The notes beneath the pieces were generated by a model. The model was not told the origin of the DNA. It saw only the letters and a list, made by a program, of their open reading frames with translations, and did not search any database. A stretch of DNA of 64,000 nt from an uncultured Bacteroidales bacterium. Its GTDB lineage: Bacteria > Bacteroidota > Bacteroidia > Bacteroidales > Paludibacteraceae. A program made the translations under genes and the position numbers. The stretch is taken from positions 13,776-77,775 of the forward strand of contig CACZCR010000004.1 of the NCBI GenBank assembly GCA_902779705.1, written 5' to 3'. Below, piece after piece: positions 57,135-64,000 of this stretch. Numbering within the stretch: position 1 is the first letter of the stretch; each line of letters opens with the position of its first letter.

Positions 57135-58031
57135 ATGGGATTTTTTGATGAACTAAAACAAGCCGGCAATTCGATCTTGGAAGAGTTGCAGAGCGATGTG
57201 GCGGATGCACTGGAGATGCCGGAGTTGGCACCCAAACAAGCCCAGCCACAGCAGGAACCTACACCACAGGCTTCTGCGCCGCATCCTGCACCAACACCCG
57301 CTCCCGCTCCTGAGCCCGATTCATCGGCCGGACTATACAACCCGCAGCTCGAGAAACTGATCGACCTCGCGCTGGCGGATGGCGAACTGACCGAGAAAGA
57401 AAAACAGGTGCTCTTCAAAAAAGCCGAGTCCTTCGGCATCGACCTCGATGAGTTTGAAATGGTGCTCGACGCACGCCTCTACAAAAGAGGCCTTCAACCC
57501 ACCGCTCCCGCCGCCTCGGCTCCGCAGTCCAAGAAATTTAAGGACGTCAAGAAATGTCCTGCCTGCGGCGCAATGATCCAGTCGTTCACCACACGCTGCC
57601 CGGAGTGCGGATACGAGTTCCGCAACCTCGAAGCTAACGGCGGCATCCAACGCCTCTTCGAGATGCTCAACGAGGTAGAGACCTCCTCTCGCGAAGACGC
57701 CGACACCCTGCTGGGAGGACTGGGACGCGTATACAGCGACCTGTTTGCACAGTCCTTCGGCGGCAACAAGAACACGCGGCGCAAAAAGACGATCATCCAG
57801 AACTTCCCCATCCCCAACACCAAAGAGGATATACTCGAGTTTCTGGCACTCGCCCTGCCGCTGGCCAAAAGACCGGGATTCTTCGAACAGGATATGGAAA
57901 AACAAGAGATGTACCCCGTCTGGAGAGCTAAATGTGAGCAAGTGATCATCAAGGCACGCTTCTCGATGAAAGACGACCCCAAGACACTCGCACAAATCAA
58001 TGAATATGGTAAACAAATAGGCATTAAATAA
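57135..58031 (+). CDS. TerB-like/zinc-ribbon protein
   Basis: A 298-aa cytoplasmic protein. An amphipathic N-terminus (MGFFDELKQAGNSILEELQS) and a Pro/Gln/Ala linker precede a TerB-like helical part (LEKLIDLALADGELTEKEKQ, LFKKAESFGIDLDEFEMVL). A zinc ribbon follows (KKCPACGAMIQSFTTRCPEC). The C-terminal part (IIQNFPIPNTKEDILEFLAL) has no match I recognise. The combination resembles stress or membrane-associated proteins. It ends one base before the SPFH/GYF gene, so the two form an operon and probably act together. Confidence 0.78.
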   Translation: MGFFDELKQAGNSILEELQSDVADALEMPELAPKQAQPQQEPTPQASAPHPAPTPAPAPEPDSSAGLYNPQLEKLIDLALADGELTEKEKQVLFKKAESFGIDLDEFEMVLDARLYKRGLQPTAPAASAPQSKKFKDVKKCPACGAMIQSFTTRCPECGYEFRNLEANGGIQRLFEMLNEVETSSREDADTLLGGLGRVYSDLFAQSFGGNKNTRRKKTIIQNFPIPNTKEDILEFLALALPLAKRPGFFEQDMEKQEMYPVWRAKCEQVIIKARFSMKDDPKTLAQINEYGKQIGIK

Positions 58032-58032
58032 T

Positions 58033-59322
58033 ATGGGACTTTTTGGATTTGGTAAAAAAACAAGCGAAGGCGGCGTGATGGATGTCATCCGCTGCGACGA
58101 ACAAGAATACTTGGTTTGGAAATGGCGCCCCGCCGGACAAGAAGCCAACACCACCGCCAAAGAGAACGCTATCCGATGGGGTAGTAGCCTCCGCGTCAAA
58201 GAGGGCGAGATGGCCATCTTTGTCTACAAACAGGACAACGGCCAACTCATGGACAAGATCCAAGGACCGTACGACGGCATCATCAAGACCAAGGACTTCC
58301 CGATCCTCACCAATATCATCGGACTGGCCTACGGAGGCGATTCGCCCTTCCAGGCTGAGGTGTACTTTGTCAACCTCCAAGCCAACAACCAGATCAAGTT
58401 CGGCGTGCCGTACTTCGATGTGGCCGACCCGCGATTCACCGACTTCACCGTGCCCGTAGCCGTTCGCGGAACCCTGACCTTCAACCTCACGGATGTTGAC
58501 CAGTTCATCCGTCTCAACCGACTCATCAACTTCGACCTCGTCAGCTTCCGCGAACAGATCAGCGCAATGATCAAACGCGTGACCAAAAACTACGTCACCA
58601 ACTGCCCGGCCGAGTTCAATATATCGGTACTCCAACTCGAGCGTAAGATCGAAGATATCAACAACCACCTCCAAGAACGCCTCGCTACCAAGCTGGCCGA
58701 AGACTTCGGTATCAACCTCAAACGGCTGGATATCTCGGCCGTAGAGATCGACAAAGAGAGCGAAGACTACACCCAGTTCCTGCACGCTACCAAAGAGCAG
58801 CAGAAGATTCAAGCCGAGCAGATCGGTCGCCGCGCACAGATCGAGACCGAGGTCTACGAGAAGAGTGCCAAACTGGGCGTCGAGTCACAACACCTCCAAG
58901 CACACGCTATCGACAAACAGGCTGAAGTACTATCCGCTGCGGCCAACAACCTCGGCCAGATGGGCGGACAGATCGATACCAATGGCGGCGGTATGAACCC
59001 CGTAGGTATGATGATGGGTATGGGTATGGCAGCCGGCATGGCTAACCAGATGGCAGGCATGATGGGTAACGGCATGAATGCCATCAACCAAGCTATCCAA
59101 CAACCCACCGCACCGCAACAGACACCTCCGCCCGTGCCGGGAGCAGTCAACTATATGCTGGCTATCAACGGACAACAATACGGACCCTACGCGATGTCAC
59201 AACTCCAACAGATGGCTGCAGCCGGACAACTCACCGCCGAGACACTCGTCTGGTGCCAAGGTATGGCTGCATGGGAACCCGCATCCACACGCCAGGATCT
59301 GGCCACACTGTTCAACTCGTAA
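58033..59322 (+). CDS. SPFH-domain (virion-core-like, YdjI type) protein with C-terminal GYF_2 domain
   Basis: A 429-aa protein. The front half is an SPFH/Band-7 relative of the YdjI type: SLRVKEGEMAIFVYKQDNGQ, IQGPYDGIIKTKDFPILTNI, FGVPYFDVADPRFTDFTVPV and AVRGTLTFNLTDVDQFI. A coiled region (LERKIEDINNHLQERLATKL) and a Gly/Met-rich stretch (MMMGMGMAAGMANQMAGMMG) follow. The last 50 residues form a GYF_2/DUF4339 domain (YMLAINGQQYGPYAMSQLQQ, WCQGMAAWEP), a peptide-binding module. It could form a membrane-associated scaffold with its TerB/zinc-ribbon partner. ffh follows, 29 bases away. Confidence 0.85.
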   Translation: MGLFGFGKKTSEGGVMDVIRCDEQEYLVWKWRPAGQEANTTAKENAIRWGSSLRVKEGEMAIFVYKQDNGQLMDKIQGPYDGIIKTKDFPILTNIIGLAYGGDSPFQAEVYFVNLQANNQIKFGVPYFDVADPRFTDFTVPVAVRGTLTFNLTDVDQFIRLNRLINFDLVSFREQISAMIKRVTKNYVTNCPAEFNISVLQLERKIEDINNHLQERLATKLAEDFGINLKRLDISAVEIDKESEDYTQFLHATKEQQKIQAEQIGRRAQIETEVYEKSAKLGVESQHLQAHAIDKQAEVLSAAANNLGQMGGQIDTNGGGMNPVGMMMGMGMAAGMANQMAGMMGNGMNAINQAIQQPTAPQQTPPPVPGAVNYMLAINGQQYGPYAMSQLQQMAAAGQLTAETLVWCQGMAAWEPASTRQDLATLFNS

Positions 59323-59351
59323 ACTGTAACTAAAAATCGTAACTATATACA

Positions 59352-60650
59352 ATGTTTGACAACTTAAGCGAAAGACTAGAACGATCATTTAAGATCCTCA
59401 AAGGTGAGGGTCGTATCACCGAAATCAATATTGCCGAAACGGTCAAAGATATCCGTAAAGCCCTCCTCGAGGCCGATGTCAACTACAAGACCGCCAAGCA
59501 GTTTACCGACCAGGTCAAGGAGAAAGCACTCGGTATGAACGTCATGACAGCCGTTCGTCCCGGACAACTCATGGTCAAGATCACACACGACGAACTGGCA
59601 GCCCTCATGGGTGGCGAGACCGCCGAGATAGACCTCAAAGGCAACCCCGCAGTCATCCTCATGGCCGGTCTGCAAGGTTCGGGTAAGACCACCTTCGCCT
59701 CCAAGCTGGCTAACTACCTCCAGACCAAAAAGAACCGCAAAGTCATGCTCGTCGCCTGCGACGTCTACCGACCCGCCGCTATCGAACAGCTGCGCGTACT
59801 CGGCGAGCAGATCAACGTCAAGGTCTATACCGAAGAGACCGAGTCTAACCCCGTCACCAAGGCGCAGAACGCTATCCGCGAAGCACGCCAATACGGCTAC
59901 GACACCGTCATCGTCGATACCGCCGGACGACTGGCCGTCGACGAGCAGATGATGCAGGAGATAGCCGCTATCAAACAAGCTATCCAGCCCTCCGAGACCC
60001 TCTTCGTGGTCGATGCTATGACCGGACAAGATGCCGTCAACACCGCCAAAGAGTTCAACGACCGACTCGACTTCGACGGCGTCGTTCTCACCAAACTGGA
60101 CGGTGACGCACGTGGCGGTGCCGCACTATCGATCCGCTCCGTGGTCAACAAACCCATCAAGTTCATCGGTACCGGCGAGAAAATGGATGCACTCGACCAG
60201 TTCCACCCCTCCCGTATGGCCGACCGTATACTCGGTATGGGTGACGTGGTATCACTCGTCGAACGCGCACAAGCACAATACGACGAAGCCGAAGCACGAC
60301 GTATCAGCAAGAAGATCGCCAAAAACCAATTCGACTTCAACGACTTCCTCGGACAACTCAACCAAATCAAGAAAATGGGTTCGATGAAAGAACTCATGGG
60401 TATGATACCCGGCATGGACAAAGCACTCAAGGGCGTCGAGATCAGCGACGATGCCTTCAAACCTATCGAAGCTATGATCGCCTCGATGACCCCCGAAGAA
60501 CGTGCCAACCCATCCCTCCTCAACGGCTCGCGCAAAGAGCGTATCGCCAAAGGATCGGGTACTTCCATCGTCGAACTCAATCGTTTCATCAAGCAGTTTG
60601 AGCAGACATCCAAGATGATGCGCAAAGTGCAACAATTCAAACGCAGATAA
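59352..60650 (+). CDS. ffh: signal recognition particle protein Ffh
   Basis: A 432-aa GTPase that binds signal sequences and the SRP RNA and delivers ribosomes to the membrane with FtsY. The N domain (ERLERSFKILKGEGRITEIN), the G domain with GLQGSGKTTFASKLANYL, DTAGRLAVDEQMMQE and TKLDGDARGGAALSIR, and the Met-rich M domain (KKMGSMKELMGMIPGMDKAL) are all present. Length is standard. The small octahistidine protein gene starts two bases after its stop. Confidence 0.97.
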   Translation: MFDNLSERLERSFKILKGEGRITEINIAETVKDIRKALLEADVNYKTAKQFTDQVKEKALGMNVMTAVRPGQLMVKITHDELAALMGGETAEIDLKGNPAVILMAGLQGSGKTTFASKLANYLQTKKNRKVMLVACDVYRPAAIEQLRVLGEQINVKVYTEETESNPVTKAQNAIREARQYGYDTVIVDTAGRLAVDEQMMQEIAAIKQAIQPSETLFVVDAMTGQDAVNTAKEFNDRLDFDGVVLTKLDGDARGGAALSIRSVVNKPIKFIGTGEKMDALDQFHPSRMADRILGMGDVVSLVERAQAQYDEAEARRISKKIAKNQFDFNDFLGQLNQIKKMGSMKELMGMIPGMDKALKGVEISDDAFKPIEAMIASMTPEERANPSLLNGSRKERIAKGSGTSIVELNRFIKQFEQTSKMMRKVQQFKRR

Positions 60651-60652
60651 CT

Positions 60653-61102
60653 ATGGGCCTTTTCAGACGTCATCACCATCACCACCATCATCACCGCCAG
60701 CGGTACAACAACCAGCGACTCAACTGGAAGCGGGACAAGAAAATGATACTCGGTATCATCATCGGTACCCTTACGGTCCTGTTCATCTGCCTTGTGCCGG
60801 GACGACAGTTTGTCAAGGAGACCTTTAACCTCATCGTCATCTGGCTGCGCCCGGAGACCGAGTACGACGAGGAGATAATGATCGACCCCATCCGTACGAA
60901 CTGGCAACTCAAACAACAACGCGAACTCCAAGGCGACAGCGTTGCCACCGCCGTAGGCGCCGACACCCTGCGCAAAGAGATACGCCAGAAAGCCATACCC
61001 GTCTACCGCCCGCCACGCCCCCGTACCCAGTGGTACCTCACCGGAAAGGATATGCAGGAACTGCGCCGCGGAGCCGAAAATAGAATGAACAAAGACGAAT
61101 AA
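60653..61102 (+). CDS. small membrane protein with a natural octahistidine run
   Basis: A 149-aa protein starting MGLFRRHHHHHHHHRQRYNN. Eight His in a row flanked by Arg form a cytoplasmic head, followed by one membrane helix at about 32-52 (MILGIIIGTLTVLFICLV) and a charged C-terminal part (RPRTQWYLTGKDMQELRRG). I recognise no family. It lies between ffh and folD with gaps of two and one bases, so it is in a tight operon. Metal buffering, or pH/metal-sensitive membrane association, is possible, but there is no direct evidence. Confidence 0.75.
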   Translation: MGLFRRHHHHHHHHRQRYNNQRLNWKRDKKMILGIIIGTLTVLFICLVPGRQFVKETFNLIVIWLRPETEYDEEIMIDPIRTNWQLKQQRELQGDSVATAVGADTLRKEIRQKAIPVYRPPRPRTQWYLTGKDMQELRRGAENRMNKDE

Positions 61103-61103
61103 T

Positions 61104-61997
61104 ATGACCCTATTAGACGGCAAACATATAGCATCACTCATCCGTGCTGAACTCAAACAGCAGGTCGACCAACTCTTGGCAGACGGACACCGTGCACCCA
61201 AACTGGCAGTCGTGATCGTGGGACATAACCCCGCCTCAGAGACTTATGTCAACAACAAGATCAAAGCCTGCGCCGAAGTAGGCATCCAGGCTGAGAAAGT
61301 GGCCCTCGAGGCCGATATCACCGAGGCTGATCTGCTCCAAGAGGTACAACGACTCAACCAAGACCCGTCTGTCGACGGCTTCATCGTCCAACTGCCCCTG
61401 CCCGAACACATCAACGAGACCACTATCCTCTCCGCGATCGACTACCGCAAGGATGTAGACGGACTCACACCCGAGAATGTGGGACGCACCGTTCAAGGCC
61501 TGCCCTCACTCGTCTCGGCAACCCCCAAAGGCATACGCGAGTTGCTCGCGCGCTACAACATACCCACCGCCGGCCGCCACGTAGTGGTCATCGGACGGTC
61601 AAACATCGTCGGCAAACCCGTAGCGATGCTACTGATGCAGAAGCCCTACCTGTCCCTGCCCGGCATGAGTGCCGCCTCACTCGGCGACGCCACCGTCACC
61701 ATCTGCCACTCCAAGACCCAAGACCTGGCAGCCATCTGCCGCACGGCTGACATCATCATCGTCGCTGCCGGCAGCCCCAAACTGCTCACTGCAGACATGG
61801 TCAAACCCGGTGCTACGATCATCGACGTAGGTATCAATAGAGTAATGGATGGCTACCGGCTCGTTGGAGACGTCGACTTCGACGCCGTCGCACCCAAAGC
61901 TGCCTACATCACCCCCGTTCCCGGAGGCGTAGGCCCTATGACCATCGTCAGCCTGCTGCAGAATACGCTGCAGGCCTATCAAAATCATAAATCATAA
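61104..61997 (+). CDS. folD: methylenetetrahydrofolate dehydrogenase/cyclohydrolase
   Basis: A 297-aa bifunctional enzyme interconverting 5,10-methylene- and 10-formyl-tetrahydrofolate using NADP. It has ASETYVNNKIKACAEVGI with the catalytic Tyr and Lys, DGFIVQLPLPEHINE, DVDGLTPENVGR, VIGRSNIVGKPVAMLL and VTPVPGGVGPMT-type AYITPVPGGVGPMTIVSLL. It follows the octahistidine gene by one base. Its stop is followed by the repeat array that precedes prfA. Confidence 0.96.
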   Translation: MTLLDGKHIASLIRAELKQQVDQLLADGHRAPKLAVVIVGHNPASETYVNNKIKACAEVGIQAEKVALEADITEADLLQEVQRLNQDPSVDGFIVQLPLPEHINETTILSAIDYRKDVDGLTPENVGRTVQGLPSLVSATPKGIRELLARYNIPTAGRHVVVIGRSNIVGKPVAMLLMQKPYLSLPGMSAASLGDATVTICHSKTQDLAAICRTADIIIVAAGSPKLLTADMVKPGATIIDVGINRVMDGYRLVGDVDFDAVAPKAAYITPVPGGVGPMTIVSLLQNTLQAYQNHKS

Positions 61998-62046
61998 ATT
62001 TGAAATCATAAATTTGAAATCATAAATCATAAATCATAAATCATAA
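61982..62046 (+). repeat. ATCATAA/AAATTTGA repeats between folD and prfA
   Basis: Seven ATCATAAA copies and two AAATTTGA inserts fill the gap exactly; the array starts in the last folD codons and ends at the prfA ATG. It is the reverse complement of the family at 9935-9994. Confidence 0.85.
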
Positions 62047-63147
62047 ATGGATATCCTATCCAAGATAGATGGCATCGAAGCCAAGTTCCACGAGGTCAGC
62101 CTCCTGATTACCGACCCGTCGGTCATCGCCGATCAGGCGCGCTATGTACGCCTCAATCGTGACTACCATACCCTCGAACAGGTACTCAAAGTCACCAATC
62201 AATACAAACATGCTCTCGCTGCCCTCGAGGATGCCAAACAGGTGTTCTACAACGAGTCCGACCCCGAACTCAAAGAGATGGCACGGGCTGAGATAGACGA
62301 ACTCGAACCACAGATACCCGAACTCGAGGAACAAGTCAAACTCCAACTCCTGCCCAAGGATCCCGAAGACGCCAAAAATGTCGTTATGGAGATACGTGGC
62401 GGTACCGGAGGCGACGAGGCTTCGCTATTCGCAGGCGACCTGTTCCGTATGTACACCAAGTACTTCGAACTCAAAGGATTCAAATATACCGTCTCCTCCT
62501 TCACCGAAGGCGCCGTAGGCGGATACAAAGAGATCATCTTCAATGTCACCGGCGAGAATGTCTATGGTACGCTCAAATACGAATCAGGCGTTCATCGTGT
62601 GCAACGCGTACCCGTCACCGAGACCCAAGGACGCGTTCACACCTCCGCGGCCACCGTCGCCGTATTGCCCGAAGCCGACGAGTTTGAAGTCCACATCAAC
62701 GAAGGCGAGATCAAATGGGAGACCTTCCGATCGGGTGGAGCAGGCGGACAGAACGTCAACAAGGTCGAGTCAGGTGTGCGTCTCCGCTACAACTGGCGTA
62801 ACCCCAACACCGGCGAGACACAAGAGATACTCATCGAGTGTACTGAGACACGCGACCAGCCTAAGAACAAAGAACGCGCACTCGCGCGCCTGCGTACGCA
62901 GATATATGATAAGGAGCACCAGAAATACATCGACGACATCGCTTCGCGCCGCAAGACCATGGTCTCCACCGGTGACCGCTCCGCCAAGATACGCACCTAC
63001 AACTACCCGCAAGGACGTATAACTGACCACCGCATCGGCTACACGATCTACAACCTGACCGCCTTTATGGACGGCGATATACAAGGCGTCATCGATGCCC
63101 TGCAAGTAGCAGAGAACGCCGAACGACTCAAGGAGGCTGAACTATAA
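62047..63147 (+). CDS. prfA: peptide chain release factor 1
   Basis: A 366-aa class-I release factor recognising UAA/UAG. The catalytic GGQ is in SGGAGGQNVNKVESGVRL (about 233). The codon-recognition tripeptide region reads RVQRVPVTETQGRVHTSAAT; PVT matches the RF1 type PxT rather than the RF2 SPF. EIRGGTGGDEASLFAGDLFR is conserved. Its stop overlaps the rsmE start (TAATG). Confidence 0.97.
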   Translation: MDILSKIDGIEAKFHEVSLLITDPSVIADQARYVRLNRDYHTLEQVLKVTNQYKHALAALEDAKQVFYNESDPELKEMARAEIDELEPQIPELEEQVKLQLLPKDPEDAKNVVMEIRGGTGGDEASLFAGDLFRMYTKYFELKGFKYTVSSFTEGAVGGYKEIIFNVTGENVYGTLKYESGVHRVQRVPVTETQGRVHTSAATVAVLPEADEFEVHINEGEIKWETFRSGGAGGQNVNKVESGVRLRYNWRNPNTGETQEILIECTETRDQPKNKERALARLRTQIYDKEHQKYIDDIASRRKTMVSTGDRSAKIRTYNYPQGRITDHRIGYTIYNLTAFMDGDIQGVIDALQVAENAERLKEAEL

Positions 63148-63860
63148 TGGAACTCTTCTATTCACCCAATATAGCTACCGAACCGCTCCTTCCTGAGGAA
63201 GAGAGCGCCCATTGTATTCGTGTGCTACGTCACACCACCGGCGATATCATCACCGTTACCGATGGACGCGGTATGCTCTACCAAGCACGCATCAGCAACC
63301 CGCATCCCAAACATTGTGAGCTCGAGATACTATCCTCCGAACCGCAAACCAAACACCACAAAGGACACATCCATATCGGCATCGCTCCCACCAAAAATAT
63401 CGACCGCATCGAGTGGATGATCGAGAAATGTACTGAGATCGGAGCCGACGCTTTTACCCCCCTTCTATGCCGTTTCTCGGAGCGCAAAACCATTCGTCAA
63501 GACCGTCTGGACAAGATCATCCTATCCGCCTCCAAACAGTCTCTGAATGCCTACTTTCCGACACTTGCTCCGCTCACACCTATCGACGAGTTTATTCGCT
63601 CATGTACAGCCGATTATAAGTTTATAGCACACTGCTACTTGAGTAGCGAACGCAAACTTTTGAGTGAAGAATTGGCCGCTATTCGCAATCGCGAAAGCGC
63701 CTCCTATGCCATCCTCATCGGCCCCGAAGGAGACTTCTCAGAGCAAGAGGTCGAGTTGGCGGTAGAGCATGGGTTTGTACCGGTGACTTTGGGTGATGCG
63801 CGACTCCGTACCGAAACAGCCGGATTGGTCTCCTGCGTATTAATGGCGAATGAATCTTGA
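63147..63860 (+). CDS. rsmE: 16S rRNA m3U1498 methyltransferase
   Basis: A 237-aa SPOUT-type methyltransferase modifying U1498 of 16S rRNA. The N-terminal PUA-like part has LLPEEESAHCIRVLRHTTGD and VTDGRGMLYQARI. The C-terminal knot has GIAPTKNIDRIEWMIEKCTE, PLLCRFSERKTIRQDRLDKI, SASKQSLNAYFP, AILIGPEGDFSEQEVELAV and TLGDARLRTETAGLVSCV. It is coupled to prfA (one-base overlap) and overlaps the next gene by 11 bases. Confidence 0.95.
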   Translation: MELFYSPNIATEPLLPEEESAHCIRVLRHTTGDIITVTDGRGMLYQARISNPHPKHCELEILSSEPQTKHHKGHIHIGIAPTKNIDRIEWMIEKCTEIGADAFTPLLCRFSERKTIRQDRLDKIILSASKQSLNAYFPTLAPLTPIDEFIRSCTADYKFIAHCYLSSERKLLSEELAAIRNRESASYAILIGPEGDFSEQEVELAVEHGFVPVTLGDARLRTETAGLVSCVLMANES

Positions 63861-64000
63861 TACAGACATATTATTGTGGATCAATTCCCACCACGCCGAG
63901 TGGGCGGATATCCTGATGTGGGGCGCTACCAAGTCGGTGACGTGGATACCCCTCTACGCCCTCATGATATGGTTGCTGTGGCATCGGTTCGGCTGGCGCA
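63850..64000 (+). CDS. PAP2-family phosphatase, N-terminal fragment (runs off the right edge)
   Basis: Fifty codons are visible from ATG 63850, inside the end of rsmE. The sequence (MNLDTDILLWINSHHAEWAD, then a hydrophobic helix with VTWIPLYALMIWLLWHRFG) matches the start of Bacteroidota PAP2 membrane phosphatases, which remove phosphate from undecaprenyl or lipid pyrophosphates. The catalytic motifs would lie further right, so the call rests on the N-terminal pattern. Confidence 0.7.
   Translation, partial: MNLDTDILLWINSHHAEWADILMWGATKSVTWIPLYALMIWLLWHRFGWR

Overview
The window is a chromosomal segment of a Bacteroidales bacterium (phylum Bacteroidota), probably an uncultured gut-type member. 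The evidence is the promoter type and the gene families. At least thirteen places carry the Bacteroidetes promoter, TTTG, then exactly 20 nt, then TAnnTTTG, usually in an A/T-rich stretch reading TTTGCATATATC. Families typical of the group include class-3 fructose bisphosphatase, DUF4301, DUF4292, DUF4234, WYL_2 (DUF2693), FISUMP-like domains, an acyloxyacyl hydrolase (PagL-like) domain and a giant surface protein with InlB-type repeats.

Layout. 1-3310, minus strand: a small accessory cluster (HU-like fragment, two tiny overlapping genes, three tandem hairpins, a conserved 109-aa protein, a WYL_2 protein, an HNH nuclease, a coiled-coil protein). 3314-8794: fbp, then DUF177-rpmF, an rluB-type pseudouridine synthase and a DUF1846 protein. 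8871-15625: an exopolysaccharide export operon (WlbA-like oxidoreductase, two Wza-like lipoproteins, a Wzc tyrosine kinase, an esterase fused to LysM). 15652-20517: iorA-iorB-aminotransferase-CoA transferase, a plausible route from aromatic amino acids to arylacetates. 20559-22994, minus: queE-queD-queC-queF for preQ1 synthesis, then tRNA-Lys(CUU). 23114-24566: DUF4301 protein, divergent from a lipid kinase. 24585-33760: a long co-directional run (lipid kinase, dut, TPR protein, DUF4292 lipoprotein, envC, FKBP-like lipoprotein, Rieske-like lipoprotein, rimM, SpoU methyltransferase, U32 peptidase, pectin methylesterase). 33750-39697, minus: dnaE-folC-prmA. 39747-44118: a glycosyltransferase, a helical-repeat protein, and an esterase-PagL fusion on the opposite strand. 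44186-45415: a DUF4234 membrane protein and an orphan antitoxin-like gene. 45634-55334: a 3077-aa surface protein and a small partner with a C-terminal PIGD/membrane/Arg tail. 55335-64000: a structured non-coding stretch, a TPR/FISUMP protein, TerB/zinc-ribbon and SPFH/GYF proteins, ffh, an octahistidine membrane protein, folD, prfA, rsmE and the start of a PAP2 phosphatase.

The most unusual property runs through the whole window. Many unrelated families of short, irregular tandem repeats (units of about 7 to 24 bp) lie between genes, often touching start or stop codons. They also lie in frame inside conserved genes: dnaE, the SpoU methyltransferase, the U32 peptidase (four families in one gene), a family-2 glycosyltransferase, folC, fbp and the esterase-PagL protein. 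The same family can occur both between genes and inside genes. I know of no description of this as a system. It is the best candidate here for something new.
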